A stretch of DNA of 64,000 nt from Pseudomonas fulva 12-X (GTDB taxonomy: Bacteria > Pseudomonadota > Gammaproteobacteria > Pseudomonadales > Pseudomonadaceae). Each line of letters begins with the position of its first letter. The stretch's first letter is position 1. The stretch covers positions 1,240,001 to 1,304,000 of the forward strand of contig NC_015556.1 in assembly GCF_000213805.1 (NCBI RefSeq), read 5' to 3'. The notes under the pieces were generated by a model. That model was not told the DNA's origin and did no database searches. It saw only the letters and a program-made list of their open reading frames with translations. Shown piece by piece: positions 46,778-56,023 of this stretch. The position numbers and the translations under genes are program-made.

Positions 46778-48841
46778 TCAAAGGGTGGCGGGGTTAATCA
46801 GGCGCTGTGAGCGACTGGACTGCTTGAGGTACTGGGTCAGCTCGCGGGCGGGCAGCGGCCGACTGTAGTAGTAGCCCTGACCTTCATGGCAGCCCTGGGC
46901 GATGATGTAGGCCTCCTGCTCGGCGGTTTCCACACCTTCGGCGATGACCTGCATGCCCAGGCTTTTGCCCAGCTGAATGATGGCGCGCACGATGGTGGCG
47001 TCGTCCTCGTCCTCGAGCAGGTCCTGTACGAAGCTCTTGTCGATCTTGATCTTGTCCAGCGGCAGGCTTTTCAGGTAACTGAGCGAGGAGTAGCCGGTGC
47101 CGAAGTCGTCGATGGCGATCAGCGCGCCGGAGCGGCGCAGGCTCAGCAGGTGCTGGGCGGCGGTGGTGATGTCTTCCATCAGGCCGGTTTCGGTGACTTC
47201 CAGCTCCAGGCTGCGGGCGGGCAGGCGGTACATCTGCATCAGGTTGTTGATCACCCGCGGCAGCTCGGCGTGGTGCAGTTGCACGGTGGACAGGTTGACC
47301 GCCATACGCAGCTCGCCGTAGCCCTGGTCGTGCCATTCGCGCAGCTGACGGCAGGTCTGGTCGAGCACCCATTCGCCGATGGGAATGATGCTGCCGTTCT
47401 GCTCGGCCAGCGGGATGAACAGGTCCGGGCCGACGAAACCGTGCTGCGGGTGCTGCCAGCGCAGCAGCGCCTCGACGCCCACCACGCTGTGGTCGCGGTA
47501 GCTGATCTGCGGCTGGTAGACCACGTGCAACTGGTTCAGCGCCAGAGCGTCGCGCAGATCCTTTTCCAGCTCGCGGCGGCGGCGCATCTCGCTGTCGACG
47601 CTGGCGATGTAGAACTGGTAGCGGTTGCGCGAGCGGCTCTTGGCCAGGGTCATGGTCTGTTCGGCTTTCTGCAGCAGCTTCTCTGGGCTGTCGCCATCTT
47701 CCGGGAACAGGGTGATGCCGATGGTGGCGCGCAGCTGCACCTGTTGATCGTCGAGGGTGAAAGGCGTTTCCAGATCGTCGAGCACGCTCTGCGCCAGTTC
47801 GGCGGCTTCATAGGGCTGCTCGATATCGGCCTGTACCAGGGCGAACTGGTCGCCGCCCAGACGCGCCAGGGCGCCGAGGCGACCACTGTGGCTGCGCAGG
47901 CGATCGGACAGCGCCAGCAGCAGCTGGTCGCCGGTCTGGTAGCTGAACTGTTCGTTGATGCCCTTGAAGTCATCCAGACCGACGCACAGCACCGCGACGC
48001 GGCGCTGCATGCGCCCGGAGTCTTCGAGGATCTGTTCGAGTTGCTGCTGCAGTTGCAGGCGGTTGGGCAGGCTGGTGAGGAAGTCGTACTGCGACATGCG
48101 CTGCAGGCTGGTTTCCGCCTCGCGGCGCAGGGTGGTGTTGCGCTCGATCGAGGCCAGCAGCTGGTTGGCGGTGTCGATCCATAGACCGAGCTCGTTCTTT
48201 TCATTACCGGCGAGCATCGGCAGCTTGGTTTCGCTGGGCCGGTCCGGGTTGATGTTGCTCAGGTGCTGGATGATCAGCCCCAGGGGCTTGGTCAGCAGCC
48301 AGTAGTAGACCAGGTACAGTACCAGGCCCATGGCCAGCGCGCGCAGCACGCCGGAAACGAAGATGATCACCGAGTTGGTGAGAAAGCTTTCCCCGTACAG
48401 GGCGGTGTCCAGGGTGATGTTCAGGTCGCCGTAATATTCGTTGTATGGCTCGCGGCCGACCAGGCGGGTGCTGAAGTGCTGTTCCTCGCCGAGAATCGGG
48501 TCGGTCAGCCAGCGCATGGGCAGGTCGGCGAGGGGGCGGCTCTTCTCGGCGAGCATCTGCTCGCCGGGATGGCCGATGGAGGCCTGGCGCACCGAGTCGT
48601 GACGAAACAGGCCTTCGACCACCTGCATACCCATCTCGCGATCCAGGCTGTAGACCGCCTGGGTAGAGGGGTCGCGGAACATGCCGAGAATGCGCTGGGC
48701 GTCACTGGTGATCGAGTGGCGGGTTTTGTAGATGTCGAACACGATCTGCCCGAGGCTGAGCACCACGCCCACGGCAAGCGCGGACAGCAGCACCACGCGC
48801 AGCAGTTTCACGGACAGGCTGTGCTTGAGTTCCAGCTTCAA
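46778..48841 (-). CDS. bifA: c-di-GMP phosphodiesterase BifA (GGDEF-EAL)
   Basis: A 687-residue inner-membrane protein: TM1 (about 12-35), a periplasmic segment, TM2 (about 155-180), a degenerate GGDEF domain (RLGGDQF) and a full EAL domain (GVEALLRW, DDFGTGYSSLSYLKSLPLDKIKIDKSFV, IAEGVE). Length, GGDQF variant and place between sodB and icmP match P. aeruginosa BifA, which lowers c-di-GMP and promotes swarming. The start codon is TTG: AAGGAA stands seven bases upstream, and no ATG is available until deep in the protein. Confidence 0.93.
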   Translation of the reverse strand: MKLELKHSLSVKLLRVVLLSALAVGVVLSLGQIVFDIYKTRHSITSDAQRILGMFRDPSTQAVYSLDREMGMQVVEGLFRHDSVRQASIGHPGEQMLAEKSRPLADLPMRWLTDPILGEEQHFSTRLVGREPYNEYYGDLNITLDTALYGESFLTNSVIIFVSGVLRALAMGLVLYLVYYWLLTKPLGLIIQHLSNINPDRPSETKLPMLAGNEKNELGLWIDTANQLLASIERNTTLRREAETSLQRMSQYDFLTSLPNRLQLQQQLEQILEDSGRMQRRVAVLCVGLDDFKGINEQFSYQTGDQLLLALSDRLRSHSGRLGALARLGGDQFALVQADIEQPYEAAELAQSVLDDLETPFTLDDQQVQLRATIGITLFPEDGDSPEKLLQKAEQTMTLAKSRSRNRYQFYIASVDSEMRRRRELEKDLRDALALNQLHVVYQPQISYRDHSVVGVEALLRWQHPQHGFVGPDLFIPLAEQNGSIIPIGEWVLDQTCRQLREWHDQGYGELRMAVNLSTVQLHHAELPRVINNLMQMYRLPARSLELEVTETGLMEDITTAAQHLLSLRRSGALIAIDDFGTGYSSLSYLKSLPLDKIKIDKSFVQDLLEDEDDATIVRAIIQLGKSLGMQVIAEGVETAEQEAYIIAQGCHEGQGYYYSRPLPARELTQYLKQSSRSQRLINPATL

Positions 48842-48947
48842 ATGGCAGTTCCTTGTGCGATGACCGGCGCCGGAGTGGGTTGAGTATTGGCAAACTCGCG
48901 GTGGCAGTCAAAGGCCGCATGCGTGCGACGCCCAATCTTGTCGCACC

Positions 48948-48960
48948 TAGGGTCTGTTTC
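48948..48960. repeat. Isolated end of the 269-bp repeat family
   Basis: TAGGGTCTGTT is identical to the left end of the element at 50678, but the following bases do not match and there is no partner arm. It may be a decayed remnant; a chance match is possible. Confidence 0.35.
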
Positions 48961-49017
48961 GGAAAAAAACGACAGCTCTTGAGGCCGCCCGTCGCTGCGG
49001 TGAATTTACGACGGATA

Positions 49018-49052
49018 CAAAAATGCCCCCCTGACTCGCATCAGGAGGGCAT
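49018..49052 (-). terminator. Rho-independent terminator after sodB
   Basis: On the minus strand ATGCCCTCCTGA-TGCGAG-TCAGGGGGGCAT followed by TTTTTGT, 18 bases after the sodB stop. Confidence 0.88.
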
Positions 49053-49069
49053 CTTCATCGAGCTAGGGC

Positions 49070-49651
49070 TCAGGCAGCGAAGTTCTTCGCCACGAAGTCC
49101 CAGTTGACCAGGTTCCAGAACGCCTCGACATACTTCGGACGTACGTTGCGGTAGTCGATGTAGTAGGCGTGTTCCCAGACGTCGCAGGTCAGCAGCGGGG
49201 TGTCGCCGCTGGTCAGCGGGCAGCCGGCGCCGATGGTGCTGGCCAGGGCCAGGGAACCGTCAGCTTTCTTGACCAGCCAGCCCCAGCCGGAGCCGAAGGT
49301 GCCGATGCTGACCTTGCTGAACTCTTCCTTGAACTTGTCGAAGGAGCCGAACGCCTTGTCGATGGCCGCAGCCAGTTCGCCGGTCGGCTGGCCGCCGCCG
49401 TTGGGGCTCAGGCAGTTCCAGTAGAAGGTGTGGTTCCACACCTGGGCGGCGTTGTTGAAGATGCCGCCGGAGGAAGTCTTGACGATTTCTTCCAGGCTCT
49501 TGCCTTCGAACTCGGTGCCAGGCACCAGGTTGTTCAGGTTCACGACATAGGTGTTGTGGTGCTTGTCGTGGTGGTACTCCAACGTTTCCTTGGAGATGTG
49601 CGGCTGCAGGGCATCGTGTGCGTAGGGCAGCGGCGGCAATTCGAAAGCCAT
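49070..49651 (-). CDS. sodB: Iron superoxide dismutase
   Basis: A 193-residue Fe-SOD that turns superoxide into oxygen and peroxide in the cytoplasm. Metal ligands are His27, His74, Asp157 and His161 ([13 protein letters not shown]). The second-sphere [14 protein letters not shown], with Gln70 from the middle of the protein, is the iron form. The ATG at 49651 has GGAG seven bases upstream; the frame is open 99 bases further but lacks a site. It has its own terminator. Position between bifA and an argO/argP pair fits Pseudomonas. Confidence 0.97.
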   Translation of the reverse strand: MAFELPPLPYAHDALQPHISKETLEYHHDKHHNTYVVNLNNLVPGTEFEGKSLEEIVKTSSGGIFNNAAQVWNHTFYWNCLSPNGGGQPTGELAAAIDKAFGSFDKFKEEFSKVSIGTFGSGWGWLVKKADGSLALASTIGAGCPLTSGDTPLLTCDVWEHAYYIDYRNVRPKYVEAFWNLVNWDFVAKNFAA

Positions 49652-49827
49652 GGTTATTCTCCTAATCAGGTCAGTTGCGATGAGCGCAAGGCCGATCACG
49701 GGCGGCCAAACTTGCGTCGGCGGGTTTATACCCTTTGCGACGCAGGGCAAGGATCATAGCACCGGGGCTACGCCATAACCACGCAGCAACTGTGCGGGAT
49801 AGCTTGCCAGAGCCGTTGCGGGGCGTT

Positions 49828-50667
49828 TCAGGCGAGTTTCATCATTGCCACGCCGGCGAGAATGATCAGGCAGGCCACGGCGCGCAGCGGTGGCAGGCTT
49901 TCTTTGAGCCACAGCCGGCCGATCAGCAGGGCGAACACCACGCTGGTTTCGCGCAGCGCCGAGACCAGCGCCACCGGCGCGTGGGTCATGGCCCAGATGG
50001 CGATGCTGTAGGCCAGCATCGACATGGCGCCGCCGAGCAGGCCGGCGCGCCAGTGCGGGCCGAGCGCGGTTATGACAGCTGGGCCGCGTTGCCCGAGGAT
50101 TACCAGCGCCATCACCAGGCCGTTGACCGCGAACAGCCATGCCGAATAGGAAAGCGGGTCTCCATTGGCGCGGGCGCCGCTGGCGTCGGCCAGGGTGTAG
50201 CCGGCGATGAACAGGGCGGTGAGCAGGGCATTGATCAACAGGCCGCGGCTGCTTTTGCCATGGCCGCCGCGGATCGCCATCAGCCAGATGCCGCCAACCA
50301 GCACACTCAGGCCCAGCCACTGGCCGGCGGGAAATACCTCGCCGAGCAGAAGGATGGACAGCACCGCCACCAGCAGCGGCGAGCTGCCCCGTGAAATCGG
50401 ATAGACCTGGCCGAGATCGCCATGCTGGTAAGCGCGGCTCAGGAACAGGTTGTAGCCGATGTGCAGCAGCGCCGAGAGGATGATCCACGGCCAGGCGGCT
50501 GCATGGGGAACGGCCACGAAAGGCAGGGCGAGGAGGGCGACGATGCCGGCGCCGATCTGGATCAGCGAGGCGGTGAGAAAGCGGTCCAGACCGATCTTGA
50601 GCAGCGCGTTCCAGCCGGCGTGCAGGGCCGCGGCGGCGATGACCATCACAAAGACGCTGGTTTCCAC
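49828..50667 (-). CDS. EamA/DMT-family transporter
   Basis: A 279-residue permease with ten predicted TM helices in two EamA repeats (ALHAGWNALLKIGLDRF in the first, APVALVSALRETSVVFALLIGRLWLKE in the second). The drug/metabolite superfamily exports amino acids, nucleosides or other small molecules, and the substrate cannot be told. The 269-bp structured repeat lies 10 bp upstream of its start codon, so the promoter must lie in or beyond the repeat. Confidence 0.86.
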   Translation of the reverse strand: METSVFVMVIAAAALHAGWNALLKIGLDRFLTASLIQIGAGIVALLALPFVAVPHAAAWPWIILSALLHIGYNLFLSRAYQHGDLGQVYPISRGSSPLLVAVLSILLLGEVFPAGQWLGLSVLVGGIWLMAIRGGHGKSSRGLLINALLTALFIAGYTLADASGARANGDPLSYSAWLFAVNGLVMALVILGQRGPAVITALGPHWRAGLLGGAMSMLAYSIAIWAMTHAPVALVSALRETSVVFALLIGRLWLKESLPPLRAVACLIILAGVAMMKLA

Positions 50668-50677
50668 TGCTGCTCCC

Positions 50678-50946
50678 TAGGGTCTGTTGCTGTTTCACGC
50701 ACGGCCGCGCCGGAGCCCGTTTTGTCGCGAGGCAAGGCACGAGCCGCGAAGTTTAGCTAGCTAAATGAGCCGGCGAGAAACGCCGCATCGCGACAAAACG
50801 GGCCCGGCCCTTCGGGTTGTGCGGGAAATCTCGCCATGCGTCGTTGGAGGACTTGGCAAGGGAACAACCATTCCCTGCGTCCTCCGCCTAGCCTGGCGAG
50901 ATTTCTCGCGACAACGCGGCTCGCGTTGAAACGGCAACAGACCCTA
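50678..50946. repeat. 269-bp structured repeat, copy 2
   Basis: Same length and architecture as 26795-27063. Ends are TAGGGTCTGTTGCTGTTTCA and TGAAACGGCAACAGACCCTA; inner stems GCCCGTTTTGTCGCGA with its complement, TTTAGC/GCTAAA, GAAATCTCGCCA/TGGCGAGATTTC and GGAGGAC/GTCCTCC. Loops such as ACTTGGCAAGGGAA and CCATTCCCTGCGTCCT are nearly identical between copies, while stem bases change in pairs. It lies between the EamA gene and argO. Confidence 0.85.
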
Positions 50947-50995
50947 GGGTCAGGCGGGCTCCAGCATAGCAGTTGAGGCTGCGGTGATGCGGGCG

Positions 50996-51598
50996 TTACA
51001 GCGGGCTGGCGATCAGTTGCCAGGCGATGGCGAACATCATGGCCGCGACCACCAGGTCGATGATCCGCCAGGTCAATGGGCGGGCCAGCCAGGGTGCGAG
51101 CCATGCGGCGCCGAAGGCCAGGCACAGGAACCACAGCATCGACGCACTGGCCGCACCCGCTGCATAGGCCGAGGGCACCGGCTGCTGAGCGCCGAGCGAG
51201 CCGATCAGCAGCACCGTGTCCAGATAAACGTGGGGGTTGAGCAGGGTCACCGCCAGGGTCGCCAGCAGCACTGCGCGCAAGGAGCGCGAGGCACCTGTTT
51301 CGGTTTGCAGCCCGGCGGGGCGGCAGGCACGTCGCAGCGCCTGGGCGCCGTACCAGATCAGAAACGCGGCGCCGCCCCAGCGGGCGACACCCAGCAGCAA
51401 TTCGCTCTGTAGCAGCAGGGTGGCCAGGCCGAACACGCCGGCACTAATCAGCAGCGCGTCACAGACGATGCACAGCAGCGCCACGGGCAGATGATGTTCG
51501 CGGCGCAGGCTCTGGGCGAGCACGAAGGCGTTCTGCGCGCCGAGGGCGATGATCAGGCCGGCGGTGATCGCCAGGCCGTTGGTGTAGCTCTGCCACAT
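50996..51598 (-). CDS. argO: Arginine exporter ArgO (LysE family)
   Basis: A 200-residue LysE-family exporter with about six TM helices; family motif ITAGLIIALGAQNAFVLAQSLRREHH and LLNPHVYLDTVLLIGS. ArgO pumps out excess arginine and toxic canavanine. It is divergent from argP, its known activator, with a 106-bp shared promoter region. AAGGA eight bases before the ATG. Confidence 0.93.
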   Translation of the reverse strand: MWQSYTNGLAITAGLIIALGAQNAFVLAQSLRREHHLPVALLCIVCDALLISAGVFGLATLLLQSELLLGVARWGGAAFLIWYGAQALRRACRPAGLQTETGASRSLRAVLLATLAVTLLNPHVYLDTVLLIGSLGAQQPVPSAYAAGAASASMLWFLCLAFGAAWLAPWLARPLTWRIIDLVVAAMMFAIAWQLIASPL

Positions 51599-51704
51599 GA
51601 TGAGAGTCCTTGAAGTGCGCAGCGATGCGGTTGACGGCTGTCAGTCTGCGCGGATCATCTGTATAAGAAAAACCAATAGTGCTGATCACTCATTAGGAAA
51701 ATCG

Positions 51705-52598
51705 ATGCTCGATTACAAGTTGCTGGCTGCTCTTGCCGCGGTCGTCGAACAGGCTGGTTTCGAGCGCGGCGCCCAGGTGCTGGGTCTGTCGCAATCGGCG
51801 GTGTCCCAGCGCATCAAATTGCTGGAGGCACGCATTGGCCAACCGGTGCTGTTGCGCGCGATACCGCCGACGCCCACCGATGTGGGCCGGCAATTGCTCA
51901 ACCATGTGCAGCAGGTGCGCCTGCTCGAACGCGACCTGCAGCGACAGGTGCCGGCCCTGGAAGCGGACGGCGAAACCCAGCGTCTGCGCATCGCCATCAA
52001 CGCCGACAGCCTGGCGACCTGGTGGGCCAGGGCGGTGGCGGATTTCTGCGCCAGCCACCGGGTGCTGCTGGAACTGGTGGTCGAGGATCAGGAGGTCGGC
52101 CTCAAGCGCATGCGCGCGGGCGACGTGGCCGCCTGCGTGTGCGCGGCGGAACGCCCGGTATCCGGCGCGCGCAGCCTGGCATTGGGGGCCATGCGTTATC
52201 GGGCCATGGCCAGCCCGGCCTTTATCGCCCGGCATTTTCCGGGCGGCGTGAGCACCGCACGCATCGCCCAGGTGCCGGCCATCGTGTTCGGCCCGGATGA
52301 TCAGCTGCAGCATCGCTACCTGAGCGAGCTGGGCCTGTCGGGCAGCTTCCTGCACCACCTGTGCCCGTCGTCCGAGGGCTTCCTGCGCCTGACTGCCGAA
52401 GGGCTGGGCTGGGGCATGGTACCCGAGCCGCAGATGACCGAGGCCATGGCGCGCGGCGAACTGGTCGAGCTGCTCCCTGGCCGGCCCGTCGACGTGCCGC
52501 TGTACTGGCACCACTGGCGCAATGGCGGCGAACTGCTCGATCAGCTCACCCGGCATCTGCAACGCCATGCCGGTGATTATCTGGTGCCGCTGGCATGA
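51705..52598 (+). CDS. argP: LysR-type regulator ArgP (IciA)
   Basis: A 297-residue LysR regulator: N-terminal winged helix (LDYKLLAALAAVVEQAGFERGAQVLGLSQSAVSQRIKLLEARIGQPVLLR), linker helix and effector domain. ArgP activates argO when arginine is present and is turned off by lysine. Divergent placement from argO supports the assignment. The ATG at 51705 follows AGGAAA; the upstream extension of the frame enters the promoter region. Confidence 0.93.
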   Translation: MLDYKLLAALAAVVEQAGFERGAQVLGLSQSAVSQRIKLLEARIGQPVLLRAIPPTPTDVGRQLLNHVQQVRLLERDLQRQVPALEADGETQRLRIAINADSLATWWARAVADFCASHRVLLELVVEDQEVGLKRMRAGDVAACVCAAERPVSGARSLALGAMRYRAMASPAFIARHFPGGVSTARIAQVPAIVFGPDDQLQHRYLSELGLSGSFLHHLCPSSEGFLRLTAEGLGWGMVPEPQMTEAMARGELVELLPGRPVDVPLYWHHWRNGGELLDQLTRHLQRHAGDYLVPLA

Positions 52599-52660
52599 GC
52601 ACCGCTGTCGCCGGCAGCAAGACGCACTTATAGTGCGCGCAGCAGCGAGCGGAGGGCGTG

Positions 52661-53647
52661 ATGAAGATTCTGGTCACCGGAGCAAGCGGGTTCATTGGCG
52701 GGCGTTTCGCGCGGTTCGCCCTCGAGCAGGGCCTGGACGTGCGCGTCACCGGCCGCCGCGAAGAGGCGTTCGAGCATCTGATCCGCCGTGGCGCGCAGTT
52801 CACGCCGGGCGACCTGGCCGATCCCGAGTTGGCGCTGTCGCTGTGCAGCGACGTCGAGGCGGTGGTGCACTGTGCCGGCGCCGTGGGCCTGTGGGGGCGC
52901 TACGAGTATTTTCACCAGGGCAACGTGGTGCTCACCGAAAACGTCATCGAGGCCTGCCTCAAGCGCGGTGTGCGCCGCCTGGTGCATCTGTCCTCGCCGT
53001 CGATCTATTTCGATGGTCGCGATCACATTGGCCTGCGCGAAGAACAGGTGCCCAAGCGCTTCGCCAACCATTACGCACGCACCAAGTTCCTCGCCGAGCA
53101 GCGCCTGTTCGGCGCCCAGGAGTTCGGCCTGGAAGTGCTGGCGCTGCGCCCGCGTTTCGTCACCGGGGCAGGCGACGTGAGCATCTTTCCGCGGATGATC
53201 GCCCTGCAGCGCAAGGGCCGCCTGGCGATCATCGGCAACGGCCTGAACAAGGTCGATTTCACCAGCGTGCACAACCTCAACGACGCGCTGTTCGGCGCCT
53301 TGCTGGCCGCCGGCCCGGCGCTCGGCAAGGCCTACAACATCAGCAATGGCGCGCCGTTGCCGCTTTGGGACGTGGTCAACTACGTGCTGCGCCAGCTGGA
53401 GATGCCGCCGGTCACCCGCCATGTGCCGGTGGGCGTGGCGCGCAGCCTGGCGGTGGCCAGCGAGGGCGTGTGCAGCCTGCTGCCCGGCCGGCCGGAGCCC
53501 GCGCTGACGCGCCTGGCGGTGGACGTGATGAGCCGCAACTTCTCCCTCGACATCAGTCAGGCCCGTGAGCATCTGGACTACCAGGCAAGCCATGGCCTGT
53601 GGCCGGCGCTGGACGAGTTCTGCCGGTGGTGGAAGGCGCAGGGCTGA
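52661..53647 (+). CDS. NAD-dependent epimerase/dehydratase
   Basis: A 328-residue short-chain (extended) dehydrogenase. The NAD site is VTGASGFIGG at the N-terminus, the active-site YxxxK appears as YARTK (about residues 141-145), and VHLSSPSIYF precedes it. The C-terminal sugar-nucleotide or steroid-like binding half suggests a 3-beta-HSD/epimerase relative; the substrate is unknown. GGAG is seven bases before the ATG, favoured over a GTG one codon earlier. It lies 62 bp after argP in the same direction. Confidence 0.88.
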   Translation: MKILVTGASGFIGGRFARFALEQGLDVRVTGRREEAFEHLIRRGAQFTPGDLADPELALSLCSDVEAVVHCAGAVGLWGRYEYFHQGNVVLTENVIEACLKRGVRRLVHLSSPSIYFDGRDHIGLREEQVPKRFANHYARTKFLAEQRLFGAQEFGLEVLALRPRFVTGAGDVSIFPRMIALQRKGRLAIIGNGLNKVDFTSVHNLNDALFGALLAAGPALGKAYNISNGAPLPLWDVVNYVLRQLEMPPVTRHVPVGVARSLAVASEGVCSLLPGRPEPALTRLAVDVMSRNFSLDISQAREHLDYQASHGLWPALDEFCRWWKAQG

Positions 53648-53768
53648 CGACCTGCAGCGGGCCGGCGCGGAACCCGAGCTGCTTGCCGTGGGTCTCTGTG
53701 GCCAATACAGGCCGTCGCGAGTCGTCGATTACTGGCACTGCGACACTCTGGCGCCAGCCGTGAATCGG

Positions 53769-53774
53769 TATACT
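53769..53774 (+). promoter_or_regulatory. Candidate -10 element
   Basis: TATACT in CGGTATACTGCGCGGC, 44 bases before the ATG at 53819, closely matching the context found before prfB. Confidence 0.4.
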
Positions 53775-53818
53775 GCGCGGCACTTTGCCTCCACCCTGGC
53801 TTTCTCAAGGTTCCTCAC

Positions 53819-54691
53819 ATGCGTAACGATGCCCACGACGAATTCGATGACGTACCCAGCCTGACCCCGGATCGCCGCGATGACGACGATTTCGAGCCCG
53901 AGCCGCAGCCTTACGCTCGCGCTGCTGCGGCACCGCGCAATACCAAGGCGCCGCGTGCGGCCAGCACCGGGCCGCTGTGGGCGCTGGTCGGTGCCCTGAG
54001 CATCGCCCTGGCGGGCCTGGGCTGGTGGAGCTTCCAGCAGATCAGCCTGATGGAGCAGCAACTGGTGGCGACCCAGGAAAGCTTCGCGCGCATCAGCGAG
54101 GAGGCGGCCGGGCGCATTCAGGATATATCCGGCAAGGTGGTGGCGGCCGAGTCCAGCTCCACCAGCGGCAGCGAGGCGCTGAAGCTGCAGGTGCGTCAGC
54201 TGGAGACCAAGCTGGCCGAGCTGAGCAAGCAGCAACAGGCTGCCGGTGGCCAGCAGAGCGGCCAGGACAAGCGCATCGAACAACTGGTCGCCGATCTCAA
54301 GACCACTCAGGGCGACGCGGGCAAGTACGGCGACAGCCTGAAGAGTCTGGGCAGTGGCCAGGACGCGCTGAAGACCGAGCTGGCCAATCTGAAAACCGAA
54401 CTGGCCTCGCTCAAGAGCAGCCAGGGTGACGCCGGCAAGCTGGCGACCCAGATCAAGAGCCTGTCCGGTGAAGTCGAGGCGCTGAAGAAGGCCGGCAATT
54501 CCAACGCCGCCGTCGAGCGCCTGGAGCAGGACATGCTGGTGCTCAAGAGCGAGCTGGACAACCGCCCGGCGGCCAGCAACAGCGGCAGCAGCACCGCTGA
54601 ATTCGACGCCTTCCGCGCGCAGACCACCCGCAGCATCAACACCCTGCAGGCGCAGATTCAGAACCTGCAGCAGCAGATCGACGCGCGTTGA
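53819..54691 (+). CDS. Single-pass membrane protein with long coiled coil
   Basis: A 290-residue protein: an acidic, Pro-rich cytoplasmic N-terminus (1-50, DEFDDVPSLTPDRRDDDDFEPEPQ), one TM helix (about 52-72, LWALVGALSIALAGLGWWSF), and a periplasmic coiled-coil region to the end with repeated LKTEL/LKSSQGDAGK segments. The repeat near 175-210 is internally duplicated (TTQGDAGK/SSQGDAGK). I recognise no function; a periplasmic spacer or scaffold is possible. Confidence 0.8.
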   Translation: MRNDAHDEFDDVPSLTPDRRDDDDFEPEPQPYARAAAAPRNTKAPRAASTGPLWALVGALSIALAGLGWWSFQQISLMEQQLVATQESFARISEEAAGRIQDISGKVVAAESSSTSGSEALKLQVRQLETKLAELSKQQQAAGGQQSGQDKRIEQLVADLKTTQGDAGKYGDSLKSLGSGQDALKTELANLKTELASLKSSQGDAGKLATQIKSLSGEVEALKKAGNSNAAVERLEQDMLVLKSELDNRPAASNSGSSTAEFDAFRAQTTRSINTLQAQIQNLQQQIDAR

Positions 54692-54722
54692 GAACGATCT
54701 GCTGCGCGTCGGCCCTGCTGCG

Positions 54723-54782
54723 TTAAAAATAGGCTCGTAATGCTCATGTACAAAAGTACACTCCGCTTACTCGCCTATTTTT
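54723..54782. repeat. Fragment related to the MITE-like family (copy B)
   Basis: AAAAATAGGC (54725-54734) pairs with GCCTATTTTT (54773-54782). Between them, 54741-54760 are identical to 20 bases of the element at 15479-15498 (TGCTCATGTACAAAAGTACA). Confidence 0.6.
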
Positions 54783-54851
54783 GCCTTGCAGTGCTCTAGC
54801 TCGCTAGATCGCCAATACCGCATTAAGACTATTCAAATAATCCTCAGCCAA

Positions 54852-54885
54852 TAAAAAGCCCGCGTTTTACGCGGGCTTTTTATTG
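54852..54885. terminator. Bidirectional terminator between the coiled-coil gene and xenB
   Basis: Perfect inverted repeat AATAAAAAGCCCGCG-TTTTA-CGCGGGCTTTTTATT, with A and T runs on both sides, serving two convergent genes. Confidence 0.92.
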
Positions 54886-54898
54886 GAGCTTAGGAACG

Positions 54899-55948
54899 TT
54901 ACAGGCGCGGGTAGTCGATATAGCCGACCGGGCCGGAACCGTAGAAGGTTTCCTTGTGCGGCTCGTTCAGTGGTGCGTCCTGGCGCAGGCGCTCCGGCAG
55001 ATCCGGGTTGGCGATGAAGGGCACGCCGAAGGCCACGGCGTCGGCCTTGCCGCTGGCCAGCCAGGTATTGGCCTGATCCTTGGTGAAGCCTTCGTTGGCG
55101 ATGAACACGCCGCCGAACGCTTCTTTCAGGCTTGGCGACAGGCTGTCGTCGGCTTCGTGCTCACGGGCACACAGGAAGGCGATGTTGCGCTTGCCCAGTT
55201 CGCGCGCCACATAGGTGAAGGTCTCGGCGCGGTTGGAGTCGCCCATGTCGTGGCTGTCGGCGCGCGGCGCCAGGTGCACGCCCACGCGGCCCGGTTCCCA
55301 CACGCTCAGCACCGCATCGGTGACTTCCAGCAGCAGGCGGGCGCGGTTTTCCAGGCTGCCACCGTAGTTGTCGGTGCGCTGGTTGGTGCTGTCCTGCAGG
55401 AACTGATCGAGCAGGTAGCCGTTGGCCGAGTGGATTTCCACACCGTCGAAGCCGGCAGCCTTGGCGTTCTCGGCGCCCTGGCGATAGGCCTCGACGACGT
55501 CGGCGATTTCTTCGCTTTCCAGGGCGCGCGGGGTCACGAAGTCCTTCATCGGGCGAATCAGGCTGACGTGCCCAGCCGGCTTGATGGCGCTCGGTGCCAC
55601 CGGCAGTTCGCCGTTCAGGTACACCGGGTCGGAGATGCGGCCCACGTGCCAGAGTTGCAGAACGATCTTGCCGCCGTTGGCGTGTACCGCCTTGGTGACG
55701 TTGCTCCAGCCACGCACCTGGTCGTCGGACCAGATGCCGGGGGTGTTCGGGTAACCCACGCCCATGGGCGTGACCGAGGTGGCTTCGCTGATGATCAGGC
55801 CGGCCGAGGCGCGCTGGGTGTAGTACTCGGCCATCAGGGCATTCGGTACGCGGCCTTCGTCGGCACGGCAACGGGTCAGCGGCGCCATGATGATGCGGTT
55901 GGCGAGTTCCAGATCGCCGATCTTGATGGGGTCGAACAGTGTGGTCAT
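54899..55948 (-). CDS. xenB: Old yellow enzyme-type xenobiotic/ene reductase (XenB/NemA)
   Basis: A 349-residue FMN-dependent ene reductase. N-terminal MTTLFDPIKIGDLELANRIIMAPLTRCRA and catalytic His173/Asn176/Tyr178 in EIHSANGYLLDQF. Length and sequence agree with Pseudomonas XenB, which reduces nitroesters, nitroaromatics and N-ethylmaleimide-type alkenes with NADPH. An ArsR-family repressor gene lies 75 bp upstream in the same direction, so the two are probably one unit. Confidence 0.93.
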   Translation of the reverse strand: MTTLFDPIKIGDLELANRIIMAPLTRCRADEGRVPNALMAEYYTQRASAGLIISEATSVTPMGVGYPNTPGIWSDDQVRGWSNVTKAVHANGGKIVLQLWHVGRISDPVYLNGELPVAPSAIKPAGHVSLIRPMKDFVTPRALESEEIADVVEAYRQGAENAKAAGFDGVEIHSANGYLLDQFLQDSTNQRTDNYGGSLENRARLLLEVTDAVLSVWEPGRVGVHLAPRADSHDMGDSNRAETFTYVARELGKRNIAFLCAREHEADDSLSPSLKEAFGGVFIANEGFTKDQANTWLASGKADAVAFGVPFIANPDLPERLRQDAPLNEPHKETFYGSGPVGYIDYPRL

Positions 55949-56023
55949 TGCCTAGATCCTCGAAACATTCGCTCGGTACGGTTGGATGGACGGGTTAACA
56001 GTTCTGGTTGCAACGCATATTGC

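Noticed and set aside
50678..50946. Reading the 269-bp repeat as an integron attC site
   Set aside because: Far longer than attC sites and with several nested stems, no R'/R'' core sites seen and no cassette-like genes beside it.
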